The notes: a model not told the origin generated them from the sequence alone. 64,000 nt of DNA from Dysgonamonadaceae bacterium (GCA_031272075.1 JAISUK010000044.1:1-64000), one strand, 5' to 3'. Shown: positions 27,824-35,783, numbered from the stretch's first letter. Translations and numbers: made by a program.

Positions 27824-27916
27824 GTTGAAAGTTGAAAGTTGAAAATTAAGCAATGTTTGTTCGTTCTTTTCAACTTTCAACTTTGATTTTGTCGATTTTA
27901 CGATTCAACTTTCAAT
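27824..27916. repeat. second heptamer repeat family in inverted arrangement
   Basis: Three tandem GTTGAAA units (27824-27844) are followed by two complementary TTTCAAC units (27868-27881) and a further TTCAACTTTCAA at 27905-27915. They can form competing hairpins in the 172-base gap between the DUF1080 gene and the acetyltransferase-like gene. Confidence 0.75.
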
Positions 27917-27948
27917 TTTTCGTCGTGATTATTCATTTTATGCAATGT

Positions 27949-29241
27949 TTATAAAGTTTTCAGGTTCAAATTACGCCACAGGACTTTAATTCCGCCGCCG
28001 TCATGGATTTGCAGCGCGATACGTCCTTGGGCATCCCTGATTTTTTCGTCGGTCAGGTTGACCATTTCTTCGCCATTGAGCCAAGTGGTTACATTATCGC
28101 CTTGCACTTTGATTCGCATGGTGTTCCAATCTTTTTCTTTCAGGATTGTTTCTTTTTCGTCCGGGATTTGTACCAGCCAGCCACGTCCGTAGGATTCATA
28201 AATTCCGCCTGTGTCAAACCCTTTCGGAGCTACTTCCACCTGCCAGCCGTTCACTTTCACGCCTTCTTCGATGAACGAGCGGAAGAATACGCCCGAATTA
28301 CCGTCGGCTTCTTGCTTAAATTCGACTGTGAGGTCGAAATCGTCGTAATATTCACGTGTGGCTAAATAGCCGTAATTTTTGTCAGGTCCGCTTTCGCATA
28401 CCAGTAAGCCGTCTTTCACATACCACAATTCTGTTCCGTAAGGCTCCCATCCCTGCAGGTCGGTTCCATTAAAAAGCGAGACTTCTTTTGTTTTGCGGGG
28501 GAGTTCTTTGATTTTGATATTGCGGAACCATGCCGGATAGCCGTGATCCTGCAAGCAGATGACGCCTTTGTGGGCTAATCCGTATTCGGGAGCATTGGCC
28601 CATTTGCCGCTGTTTTTACGTGCAAACCAATCGTCTGTCCAGGCTTCAAATTCGATTATTTTTTCTCCGTTCATCCAATGTTCTACATGGCCATTGTCGA
28701 AGACAATCTTGGAAGTATTCCATGTGCCGGCGGGATTGACCTTCATTGTAGCGAAATCAGGCAGGTGCATAGCGTAGTCCACGCCGCATTTTTGCCAATC
28801 TTCAATCGGGTCGGGGAAATTCACGTCGTCCAGCAATTGGTATTCCGGTCCTGTGATGTAAGGTACGGAATACTGAGGTCTTTCAACCACGTGGTACAGC
28901 ATACCGCTATTGCCTGCTTTCGAGAGTTTCCAATCCCAGGACAATTCAAAATTTTCATAAATTTTGTCCGTAACGATGTAGCCGTTTTCGTCGCTTCCGG
29001 CGCCTTCAGCCAGGATACATCCGTCTTCGACTTTCCACGGGCCGGTCAATTCCGTTCCGTTGTAGTCACGCCAACCGTTGAGGGTTTTACCATCAAAAAG
29101 GAGTTGCCAATTGTCGGCTTTTTCCTGTTGGCTAAGTACATTATTTTTATCTGCACAAGCGCTTAATACAAATAAAAATCCAATAAACAGGGAATAATAC
29201 ATCCATGTTTTGCTTGTTGTTTTTCGATTGATTAGTTTCAT
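27949..29241 (-). CDS. tandem DUF1080 (3-keto-disaccharide hydrolase) lipoprotein
   Basis: A 430-residue lipoprotein (lipobox LSAC near residue 29) carrying two DUF1080 jelly-roll domains. The first (about 44-245) opens with WQLLFDGKTLNGWRDYNG and includes GNSGMLYHVVE; the second (about 250-430) opens with VSLFNGTDLQGWEPYG and includes GNSGVFFRSFIEEG. DUF1080 proteins bind or cleave carbohydrates, and some hydrolyse 3-keto-glucosides. Each half has the conserved EY/EV-H/D surface residues expected, so both may be active. It lies 12 bases after the hexapeptide acetyltransferase gene and probably shares its transcript, though it belongs to sugar use rather than sugar-nucleotide synthesis. Confidence 0.88.
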   Translation of the reverse strand: MKLINRKTTSKTWMYYSLFIGFLFVLSACADKNNVLSQQEKADNWQLLFDGKTLNGWRDYNGTELTGPWKVEDGCILAEGAGSDENGYIVTDKIYENFELSWDWKLSKAGNSGMLYHVVERPQYSVPYITGPEYQLLDDVNFPDPIEDWQKCGVDYAMHLPDFATMKVNPAGTWNTSKIVFDNGHVEHWMNGEKIIEFEAWTDDWFARKNSGKWANAPEYGLAHKGVICLQDHGYPAWFRNIKIKELPRKTKEVSLFNGTDLQGWEPYGTELWYVKDGLLVCESGPDKNYGYLATREYYDDFDLTVEFKQEADGNSGVFFRSFIEEGVKVNGWQVEVAPKGFDTGGIYESYGRGWLVQIPDEKETILKEKDWNTMRIKVQGDNVTTWLNGEEMVNLTDEKIRDAQGRIALQIHDGGGIKVLWRNLNLKTL

Positions 29242-29253
29242 ACTAAAAAGTTT

Positions 29254-29853
29254 TTAAGAGTGATTATTAAAATAATTTGCATCGATACGCGATACTTTAT
29301 TATCTGCTAATTGATACATTTGTCCGCTTTCTTCACATACGGCGATGTTGTCCTGGTTGAAATGCAACCGATTGCCGTATTGGCTGACCCATCCGATTTG
29401 TTTTCCCGGATTGCCTATAATTAAAGCGTAGGGAGGAACATTTTTTGTGACCACGCTGCCTGCCCCGATGAGTGCGTATTCTCCTATAATGCAGCCACAT
29501 AAAACGGTGGCGTTTGCTCCAATGGAAGCGCCTTTCCCGACGATGGTCGTTTTGAACTGATCTTTACGGGAGATTGCGCTGCGCGGATTTGAGACATTGG
29601 TAAAAACGCAAGACGGTCCCAGAAATACATCGTCTTCGCAGCTTACGCCTGTAAAGACGGACACATTGTTTTGTATTTTTACCCGATTGCCGATGTTTAC
29701 TCCGGAGCCAATGAACACGTTTTGTCCGATGATGCAATCCTCTCCGATGGTTGCTTCGGGCATAATATGCGAGAAATGCCATATTTTCGTTCCCTGACCT
29801 ATACAGCATCCTTTCTCGACGATTGCAGTCGCATGTGCCTGATAATTATTCAT
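29254..29853 (-). CDS. WbpD/WlbB-like sugar-nucleotide N-acetyltransferase
   Basis: A 199-residue left-handed beta-helix acetyltransferase with hexapeptide repeats (IGEDCIIGQNVFIGSG, IGANATVLCGCIIGEYALIGAGSVV). The motifs KIWHFSHI and TNVSNPRS are those of WbpD/WlbB, which acetylates the 3-amino group of UDP-2-acetamido-3-amino-2,3-dideoxyglucuronate. The start overlaps the aminotransferase stop by 4 bases, and that enzyme makes exactly the needed amino sugar in the Wbp pathway. The dehydrogenase (WbpA) and oxidase (WbpB) genes are not in the window. The predicted product feeds glycans or the T9SS linker sugar. Confidence 0.88.
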   Translation of the reverse strand: MNNYQAHATAIVEKGCCIGQGTKIWHFSHIMPEATIGEDCIIGQNVFIGSGVNIGNRVKIQNNVSVFTGVSCEDDVFLGPSCVFTNVSNPRSAISRKDQFKTTIVGKGASIGANATVLCGCIIGEYALIGAGSVVTKNVPPYALIIGNPGKQIGWVSQYGNRLHFNQDNIAVCEESGQMYQLADNKVSRIDANYFNNHS

Positions 29854-30995
29854 GATGGGTCGTCGTTATTAAAAAAAGAATGAATCTGTTCGGAAATATA
29901 GCGTTGCTGCTCCTCTTCCAGTTCCGTATGCATGGGCAACGAAAGCGCCGACAGGCACAATTGTTCAGAGACGCTCAAATCGCTTCCAATTCTTATTTTA
30001 TTTCGGTATGCTTCCTGGCGATGCACAGGCAAGGGATAATACACGACCGAAGGGATTTGCCGTGCTTTCAAAAACGATTGGAGCGCGTCGCGTTTCCCAT
30101 GCTTCACCTGAATGGTAAATTGGTGATACACATGGGTGGCGTAGGGCGCAGCGTAGGGCAGCGCAAGGCAGTCGTCCGAAACATTCAGCCATCTTCTGTA
30201 AATGTCGGCAGCTTTTTGTCGGGCGGCAGTGAATTGTTTCAAATATTTTAACTTTACGGACAGGACAGCGGCCTGCAAAGTATCCAGGCGCGAATTGCGC
30301 CCGATCAAGCGGTGGAGGTATTTTTCCGACTGACCGTGATTGGCGGTCATGCGGATGCGTTCTGCCAGTTCGGCGTCGTTGGTAAAGAGCGCGCCGCCGT
30401 CACCATAGCATCCGAGCGGCTTGGTAGGGAAGAAGGAGGTGACTCCGATGGTTCCCATCGTGCCGGTTTTTCGGCGGCTTCGGTCGTGGGAAATATATTC
30501 TGCGCCAAATGACTGTGCATTGTCTTCGATGATAGGGATGTTGTATTTGGAGGCGACATTTTGGAGCGGTTCCATGTCGGCCGACTGCCCAAAAAGGTGT
30601 ACGGCAATGATGGCTTTCGTGTGCCGAGTGATGGCGTTTTCTATCAACTTGGGATTGAGATTAAAAGTGTCGGGATCAACGTCCACCACCACCGGGGTTG
30701 CTCCGATAGCAGCGACGGCTTCCGCCGGGGCGATGTAGGTGAAAGCCGGAACAATCACTTCGTCGCCTGGACGCAGTGCTAAAGCCATCAATGCGATCTG
30801 TAGGGCGTCGGTAGCATTGCCGCAAGGGATCACGTTGTTTATTTGTAAATATTCAGCCAATTGTTCTTTGAAATGGAGGACTTCGTTCCCGTTTATGTAT
30901 TGACCGGAACGGATGCATCGGAGAACAGCGTCATCTATTTCTCCTTGTATGGATGCATATTGCGTGGTTAAGTCCACCATTTGTATGGGTTTCAT
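29850..30995 (-). CDS. DegT/DnrJ/EryC1 aminotransferase (WbpE/WlbC-like)
   Basis: A 381-residue PLP aminotransferase of the sugar-nucleotide type, expected to convert a UDP-3-keto sugar to the 3-amino sugar with glutamate as donor. Seen: PCGNATDALQIAL (PLP phosphate site), PAFTYIAPAEA, VDVDPDTFNL, IEDNAQSFGA (the aspartate that binds the pyridine nitrogen) and FFPTKPLGCYGDGGA with the PLP lysine. Pairing with the WbpD-like acetyltransferase (4-base overlap) makes the WbpE/WlbC assignment likely. In P. gingivalis the matching enzyme is PorR, needed for A-LPS and the T9SS linker sugar. A TAATTTTG -7-like element is at 31016-31023. Confidence 0.9.
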   Translation of the reverse strand: MKPIQMVDLTTQYASIQGEIDDAVLRCIRSGQYINGNEVLHFKEQLAEYLQINNVIPCGNATDALQIALMALALRPGDEVIVPAFTYIAPAEAVAAIGATPVVVDVDPDTFNLNPKLIENAITRHTKAIIAVHLFGQSADMEPLQNVASKYNIPIIEDNAQSFGAEYISHDRSRRKTGTMGTIGVTSFFPTKPLGCYGDGGALFTNDAELAERIRMTANHGQSEKYLHRLIGRNSRLDTLQAAVLSVKLKYLKQFTAARQKAADIYRRWLNVSDDCLALPYAAPYATHVYHQFTIQVKHGKRDALQSFLKARQIPSVVYYPLPVHRQEAYRNKIRIGSDLSVSEQLCLSALSLPMHTELEEEQQRYISEQIHSFFNNDDPS

Positions 30996-31020
30996 GCGAT
31001 ATAAACAGCTGAAAACAAAA

Positions 31021-32502
31021 TTACCATTCTACGAGACGCATATCTCCCGTCTTGTTGAAAGTATTATGGAAAGCAAATGCGTTTTCCAGATGTTGCGGCG
31101 TGTGTCCGGCAACTCCCAACTTCAAGTAATCGTATAATAATTGCTTGTATTCGGGATGTACGCAGTGCTCGATGATGGATTCAGCCCGCTGGATGGGAGA
31201 TAATCCCCGCAAGTCGGCGACGCCACATTCCGTGATCAGGATTTTTACGGAATGTTCGCTGTGGTCAAGATGGGAAACCATGGGTACGATCGAACTGATT
31301 TTCCCGTCTTTGGCGGTAGAAGGCGTTGTGAAGATCGACAGGAAAGCATTTCGGCAGAAATCGCCTGATCCACCGATGCCATTCATCATCTTGATTCCCA
31401 AGACATGCGTCGAATTGATGTTTCCGAAAATGTCCGCTTCGAGCGCCGTATTGATGGCAATTAACCCCAGGCGGCGGGCGATTTCGGGATTATTGGAGAT
31501 TTCTTGTGGACGGAGCACAATTTTTTCTTTGTAGACGTCCAGGTTGCCGTATACTTCTTCTAATGCGGAATCACTCAGTGTCAACGAACATCCGCTGGCA
31601 AACTTTACACGGTTTTCTTTCATCAGTTGTATGACGGAGTCCTGGATTACTTCCGTGTAGACTTCAAAAGCAGGGATGTCTTTGCTCAATCCCATCGCGC
31701 CTAAGACGGCATTGGCGACATTGCCGACGCCCGATTGAACCGGAAGGAATGAGGAAGGGATACGACCGGCTTTGATTTCCGACGACAGGAAGTCGGCGAC
31801 ATTGCGTCCTATCCGTTCGGTCACTTCGTCGGTGGGCGTGAATTTCCCTACTTCGTTCGGGAGATTGGTCTCCACAATGCCGACAATTTTTTTCGGATCA
31901 ACTTTGATATAAGGAACTCCGATTCGGTCGCTGGGTTTATAAACTGGAATTTCTTTACGGTAAGGAGGGTCGGCCGGTTCGTAGATGTCATGCATGCCGC
32001 GCAGTTCTTTTGGGTGGAACCGATTCAGCTCGATGAAGATGCTGTCGGCGAGGCGGGCGACCGTCGGCGCGATTCCGACGGCTGAAGTCAGGATCAGTTC
32101 TCCGTCTTCTGTGACATCGCAACATTCCAGTATTGCAATATTGGGGCGGGGAAGGAACCCGTAACGGATGTATTGTTGCAATTCGGAAAGATGCAGGTCG
32201 AAGTATTGGATGTTGTGAACATTCAGTTCGTTACGCATGTCTTTGTTGGATTGGTATGGCGAGCGAAACTTGACGGCATGTGCACGAGCCAGTTCCCCGT
32301 CGATAGAGTCGCCTGTTGATGCTCCAGTAAAAATGCCGATTTGAAATGGACGTCCGGCGGCATGTTCTTTGTTTGCTTTTTCAGCCAATGCCGAAGTGAT
32401 TGCTTTCGGACATCCGGCGGCTGTGAAACCGCTGAATCCTATGATGTCATTGTTTTTTATACGGTTGGCAGCTTCTTCAGCTGTCATAAAATTAAACCCC
32501 AT
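31021..32502 (-). CDS. acetyl-CoA hydrolase/transferase family CoA-transferase
   Basis: A 493-residue enzyme of the Cat1/AarC group, which moves CoA between acetate, succinate or propionate in fermentation. Family features include FSGFTAAGCPKAITSAL, GASTGDSIDGELA, LPVQSGVGNVANAVLGAMG, the catalytic-glutamate segment EVYTEVIQDSV and GIGGSGDFCRNAFLS. Length and motifs are complete. Together with the ETF and acyl-CoA dehydrogenase genes it fits amino-acid or succinate fermentation in an asaccharolytic or mixed lifestyle. It has its own -7 element and is 25 bases ahead of the aminotransferase gene. Confidence 0.92.
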   Translation of the reverse strand: MGFNFMTAEEAANRIKNNDIIGFSGFTAAGCPKAITSALAEKANKEHAAGRPFQIGIFTGASTGDSIDGELARAHAVKFRSPYQSNKDMRNELNVHNIQYFDLHLSELQQYIRYGFLPRPNIAILECCDVTEDGELILTSAVGIAPTVARLADSIFIELNRFHPKELRGMHDIYEPADPPYRKEIPVYKPSDRIGVPYIKVDPKKIVGIVETNLPNEVGKFTPTDEVTERIGRNVADFLSSEIKAGRIPSSFLPVQSGVGNVANAVLGAMGLSKDIPAFEVYTEVIQDSVIQLMKENRVKFASGCSLTLSDSALEEVYGNLDVYKEKIVLRPQEISNNPEIARRLGLIAINTALEADIFGNINSTHVLGIKMMNGIGGSGDFCRNAFLSIFTTPSTAKDGKISSIVPMVSHLDHSEHSVKILITECGVADLRGLSPIQRAESIIEHCVHPEYKQLLYDYLKLGVAGHTPQHLENAFAFHNTFNKTGDMRLVEW

Positions 32503-32544
32503 GTTTATTCTATTATGATTAATTTATATGTTAAAATTCGGATG

Positions 32545-32552
32545 CAAAGGTA
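32545..32552 (-). promoter_or_regulatory. candidate -7 element of the CoA-transferase gene
   Basis: On the minus strand the sequence reads TACCTTTG, a full TAnnTTTG match about 43 bases before the ATG. The nearest TTTG (32577-32580) gives a 24-bp spacer, longer than usual. Confidence 0.5.
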
Positions 32553-32738
32553 ACGTTTTTCCTCGGTAAATGCTATCAAACAATCGAAAAATATTCATTT
32601 GTTGTGACGCTGCAGCTACGTTTCTGTAATCGATTTTCAATCACTAAGTTGTAATTAATTATCAAAATTCTAACGCATTCTCGTAATAATAAACGCCACA
32701 AGCCGGTTTTTGTGAATTAATGTGTTGCCCCGCAAAAT

Positions 32739-32762
32739 GCGGCTGGTACAGCGGCTGGTACA
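32739..32762. repeat. perfect tandem 12-mer
   Basis: GCGGCTGGTACA occurs twice head to tail (32739-32750, 32751-32762). It is G+C-rich in an otherwise AT-rich gap, and its end touches the first of the 33-bp-phased repeats. Beyond these repeats the 392-base gap between the CoA-transferase and ATPase genes shows no gene. Confidence 0.85.
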
Positions 32763-32843
32763 TACACCGTCATTCTATGCAAATTTATGATGAATTATAC
32801 CGTCATTTTAGGAAGAAAAATAAAAATTTATACCGTCATTTTA
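32762..32843 (+). promoter_or_regulatory. three direct repeats with exact 33-bp phasing (operator-like)
   Basis: TTATACCGTCATTTTA occurs at 32795-32810 and 32828-32843, with a 13/16 copy at 32762-32777. The starts are exactly 33 bp apart, about three helical turns, and the 17-base spacers are unrelated to each other. The last copy ends 22 bases before a TATCTTTG -7 element and therefore covers the place of the -33 box. This is the arrangement expected for cooperative binding of a regulator on one DNA face ahead of the ATPase gene. What binds is unknown. Confidence 0.75.
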
Positions 32844-32865
32844 TTCCGGTTTAAAAAATTATTAC

Positions 32866-32873
32866 TATCTTTG
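32866..32873 (+). promoter_or_regulatory. -7 element of the AAA/DUF4143 ATPase gene
   Basis: TATCTTTG fits TAnnTTTG, 21 bases before the ATG. The -33 position (around 32843-32846) reads TTAT rather than TTTG and is occupied by the third direct repeat, suggesting a promoter that needs or is blocked by a bound factor. Confidence 0.55.
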
Positions 32874-32894
32874 AAGCCTGAAAAATAACGAGAT

Positions 32895-34295
32895 ATGATA
32901 ACGAGAAAAGCGATAGACTATTTGAAGCAATGGAAAGAGCGGTCTGACCGCAAACCATTAGTGCTGCGTGGCGCCCGTCAGGTCGGAAAGACGACCTTGG
33001 TTGAGACTTTCGCCAAAGAATACGACGTGTTCCTGCATCTGAACTTAGAGAGACCTGCCGACCGCGAACTGTTTGAACGGTATCACGAGGTCAGCGAACT
33101 GCTGCGCGCTATCTTCGTTCACAAGAACAAGATTGACCATGGCACGGTTTTGCTCTTCATCGACGAGATTCAGTATTCAAAGCGGGCAGTAGCCATTCTG
33201 CGGTACTTCTACGAAGACCTGCCTCGTATTCATGTCATAACCGCCGGCTCGCTGCTCGAAACGGTGATAGATGTGCGCAAGATTTCGTTTCCTGTCGGAA
33301 GGGTTGAGTATCTGCCCATTCGTCCGTGTACTTTCCTTGAATTTCTGAGCGGAACGGGTAATGATTTCGACGTCAATGTGATACAGTCGTTTGAGGCGGA
33401 TTTTGTTCACGACCGGCTGATGAAACATTTCCACGAATACACCCTCGTTGGCGGAATGCCGGCAATAGTGTCTAAATATGCTGAAAATCACGATGTTTTG
33501 GTTTTGAAACGGCTCTATAACTCTTTGCTGCAAGCCTATAAGGACGATGTCGAAAAATATACGCGAAATGCTACTACCATACGCGCTATTCGCACTATTC
33601 TCGACGTCGGTTGGATGCAGGCAGGTTCCACCATAACATTTGAAAAGTTTGGCGCTTCCGATTTCTCTTCCAAAGAGATGAGTCCGGCGTTTCAAACCAT
33701 TCAGAAGGCTATGCTTTTGGAGTTGGTCTATCCCTCGTCGAGCGTACAAATGCCTGTTTTGCAAAACCTTCGCCGTCAGCCCAAACTGCTTTGGCTTGAT
33801 ACCGGTTTGGTCAATTATTTCTCCGGCATACAGAAAGAAGTGTTTTCGGTTGCTGATATTCAGGACGTTTGGCGGGGAAGGATAGCAGAACATATTGTTG
33901 GTCAGGAACTTTTAGCATTAGACGACAGCATCCTCAACAAACGCCAATACTGGCGGCGCGACAAGCAAGGTTCAGAAGCCGAAGTGGATTTTATCTATAA
34001 ATACAACAGTATGGCAATACCCGTCGAGGTCAAGTCGGGACATAATTCACGCCTGACGTCGCTACATCTGTTTATGGACGAGTGTCCGCACGATTTTGCC
34101 GTTCGCGTCTGGTCGCAGCCGCTTTCGCTCGACGAGGTAACCTCGCCCCGCACCGGTAAACGCTTCCGACTGCTGAGCCTGCCGTTCTATTACGTCGGCA
34201 TATTGGAACGGATATTGGACAAGTATTTCAAACTTCAAACTTCAAACTTCAAGAATGAACATCATCCTTCAAACCTACGGCGCAGCCCTCACTAA
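32895..34295 (+). CDS. AAA ATPase with DUF4143 domain
   Basis: A 466-residue protein of the large, poorly understood AAA_14/DUF4143 family. Walker A is GARQVGKTT (residues 26-34), Walker B LLFIDEIQ (about 86-93), and sensor 1 lies in ITAGSLLE. The DUF4143 part (about 200-390) contains AEVDFIYKYN...PVEVKSG near 362-383, a PD-(D/E)xK-like pattern (D-x15-ExK). Such proteins are often solitary, horizontally moved, and suspected of DNA or toxin-antitoxin-like roles. The last about 20 codons are written by TTCAAAC tandem repeats, so the natural C-terminus was probably altered. It stands apart from other genes, behind phased direct repeats. Confidence 0.88.
   Translation: MITRKAIDYLKQWKERSDRKPLVLRGARQVGKTTLVETFAKEYDVFLHLNLERPADRELFERYHEVSELLRAIFVHKNKIDHGTVLLFIDEIQYSKRAVAILRYFYEDLPRIHVITAGSLLETVIDVRKISFPVGRVEYLPIRPCTFLEFLSGTGNDFDVNVIQSFEADFVHDRLMKHFHEYTLVGGMPAIVSKYAENHDVLVLKRLYNSLLQAYKDDVEKYTRNATTIRAIRTILDVGWMQAGSTITFEKFGASDFSSKEMSPAFQTIQKAMLLELVYPSSSVQMPVLQNLRRQPKLLWLDTGLVNYFSGIQKEVFSVADIQDVWRGRIAEHIVGQELLALDDSILNKRQYWRRDKQGSEAEVDFIYKYNSMAIPVEVKSGHNSRLTSLHLFMDECPHDFAVRVWSQPLSLDEVTSPRTGKRFRLLSLPFYYVGILERILDKYFKLQTSNFKNEHHPSNLRRSPH
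34227..34252. repeat. TTCAAAC heptamer repeat at the ATPase 3' end
   Basis: Three full and one partial TTCAAAC units run head to tail inside the last codons of the ATPase gene, where they encode the residues KLQTSNF. A heptamer is out of phase with codons, so changes in copy number would switch the C-terminal reading frame. Confidence 0.75.
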
Positions 34296-34365
34296 AGACA
34301 AATATAAATTTGCCCATTCGATTGCAACTTCCATTAAAACAAGGATTAAGACGCTGAAAGACTAA
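34255..34365 (+). pseudogene. 36-codon remnant, N-terminus weakly Cas1-like
   Basis: A short frame overlapping the end of the ATPase gene in another frame. It starts MNIILQTYGAALTKDK, which resembles the opening of Bacteroidetes Cas1 proteins (pattern M-x-IIL-x-T-Y/F-G-x-x-L), then runs into unrelated lysine-rich sequence and stops. No other cas gene and no CRISPR array is present. The likeness rests on about 14 residues, so it could be chance. Confidence 0.25.
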
Positions 34366-34624
34366 ATATATAATCGTACATTTCTGGGAGAAAAAGAGAA
34401 TTTTTCCTTTTTATCTGCCGCCCTATTCCCCGCATCTGAACATTGCGTCAACGCACTTTATTAATTACGCGCATATCGCCGCTTAATTTTAATTACTTAC
34501 TTATTTCTGAGTAATCGCCAATTTACGAATTTTCGTCGTTTCAGCCCGTTATTACCCCGTTTGAGCCATTTTTTGTAAGCATTTTTCTGCGAAAACACTT
34601 ATTTTCGCACATTATTTTTTAATA
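34366..34624. other. gene-free AT-rich stretch
   Basis: No open frame, repeat or consensus promoter was found in these about 260 bases. It contains several short T-runs and lies between a truncated frame and a nonsense-interrupted small gene, consistent with decayed sequence. Confidence 0.4.
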
Positions 34625-34882
34625 ATGTTTATGAAAAAAGAATTATTTATTTTATGCCTGCTTTTATCAGTCTTTTCGATGCAGGCGCAACCGCCACCAG
34701 GCAGCGGAGGAAGAGGTATAGGCGACCGTCAGGGTCCGCCGCCGTCGGGGATAGGACAACGAGGCGAGAGTGGCAAAGAAAATACCGAACTGCGTCTCGA
34801 TCCTTAACAAAGAGGCAGTATGGATGGCAGAGAAGGGATGCCTCCCGCTGGCGGAGGGCAACGACCTGATTTCAGGCGGTAA
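34625..34882 (+). pseudogene. small secreted Gly/Pro-rich protein interrupted by an in-frame TAA
   Basis: The first 60 codons encode a signal peptide (KKELFILCLLLSVFSMQAQ) and a Pro/Gly/Gln/Arg-rich tail (PPPGSGGRGIGDRQ, PPPSGIGQRGESG). The frame meets TAA at 34805-34807 but then continues in the same frame for 24 more codons with the same composition (QRGSMDGREGMPPAGGGQRPDFRR) to a second TAA at 34880-34882. The matching low-complexity sequence on both sides shows that one 84-codon gene was cut by a nonsense change. ATG at 34625 or 34631 could be the start. Small GP-rich exported proteins of this sort occur in Bacteroidetes; no function is known. Confidence 0.6.
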
Positions 34883-34915
34883 AGTAATTTGTAAAAAATT
34901 TTGTGTAAATAAAAT

Positions 34916-35754
34916 ATGAAAATATTTGTCATCAAAAAAATGAAACATAGCCTACTGATTGCACTTGGATTGTTAGTTGTTTTCATTGCATATTGGAGCA
35001 TTTATTACGTAATAACGCCGATGCCTGCAGACTTTGAATACGACGACAATCTATCTGAACCAATTCTGATTGCTCACGCGGGCGGCGAGATTGAAGGACA
35101 TATCTACACCAATTCTGTAGAAGCGGTAATTCAGTCAATATCAAATCAATACAAATTTATCGAACTCGATTTGAGAAAAACAGCCGATAACCATATTGTG
35201 GCGCTCCACGACTGGAAACGATTCCATAAATTCAGCGGTTATGAAGGCAAGTCAGAGCGTTTGGAACTGTCGCAATGTAAGCAAAGAGTGCTTTTCGACA
35301 AATTTCATCCTGCCACAGCCGAAGATATCAACAAACTGTTTATTGGTTCCGGATGTTTTCTTGTAACCGATAAAATCCGCGATTATGACCTGCTGAACAG
35401 CGAAATTCAAATTTCAAAAGACAGTATGCTCGTCGAATGTTTCTCATATCACAGTTACCTTCGGGCATTGAAGAAGGGAATAAAATATCCGATGTTATGT
35501 CTTTCGGGCAGTGATTTTAGGATGTTTTTCTAAAAAAATTATGTAAAAATAAAAAAGTAAAAATCATAACTTGCCCCGTAAGATTATTGGAAAGGGAACC
35601 TCAATTACTCAAAGACCTTGTCAATCTGGGAGTGTCAGTCTTTGCGTACTCTACTAACAGTAAAGATTTTGTACACAACAACGGGATTGTAACCCAGTTG
35701 GTTTCAGGTTTTTATACCGACAGAGTTATGCCATCAAAAAAAGAACATCACTAA
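34916..35754 (+). pseudogene. glycerophosphodiester phosphodiesterase-like gene split by a frameshift
   Basis: The 5' part (34916-35533, 205 codons) has a membrane anchor (LLIALGLLVVFIAYWSIYYV) and the GDPD core: IAHAGGEIEGHIYTNSVEA, FIELDLRKTADNHIVALHDW. It stops after SGSDFRMFF. In the -1 frame the sequence then reads LKKLCKNKKVKIITCPVRLL...VSVFAYSTNSKDF...GFYTDRV to a TAA at 35752, which is the missing GDPD C-terminus (the TN and YTD motifs). The switch falls at GTTTTTCTAAAAAAATT, where loss of one base from T5 or A7 would explain it. It is either a pseudogene, a phase-variable gene or a sequencing error. The family hydrolyses glycerophosphodiesters or similar. Confidence 0.7.
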
Positions 35755-35783
35755 ATAAGAAAACTGATGATTTACAACATTAG

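Noticed and set aside
32762-32843. Direct repeats as a CRISPR array
   Set aside because: Only three copies, the repeat is 16 bp, spacers are 17 bp and AT-rich, and no complete cas gene is near. An operator explains the phasing and promoter overlap better.
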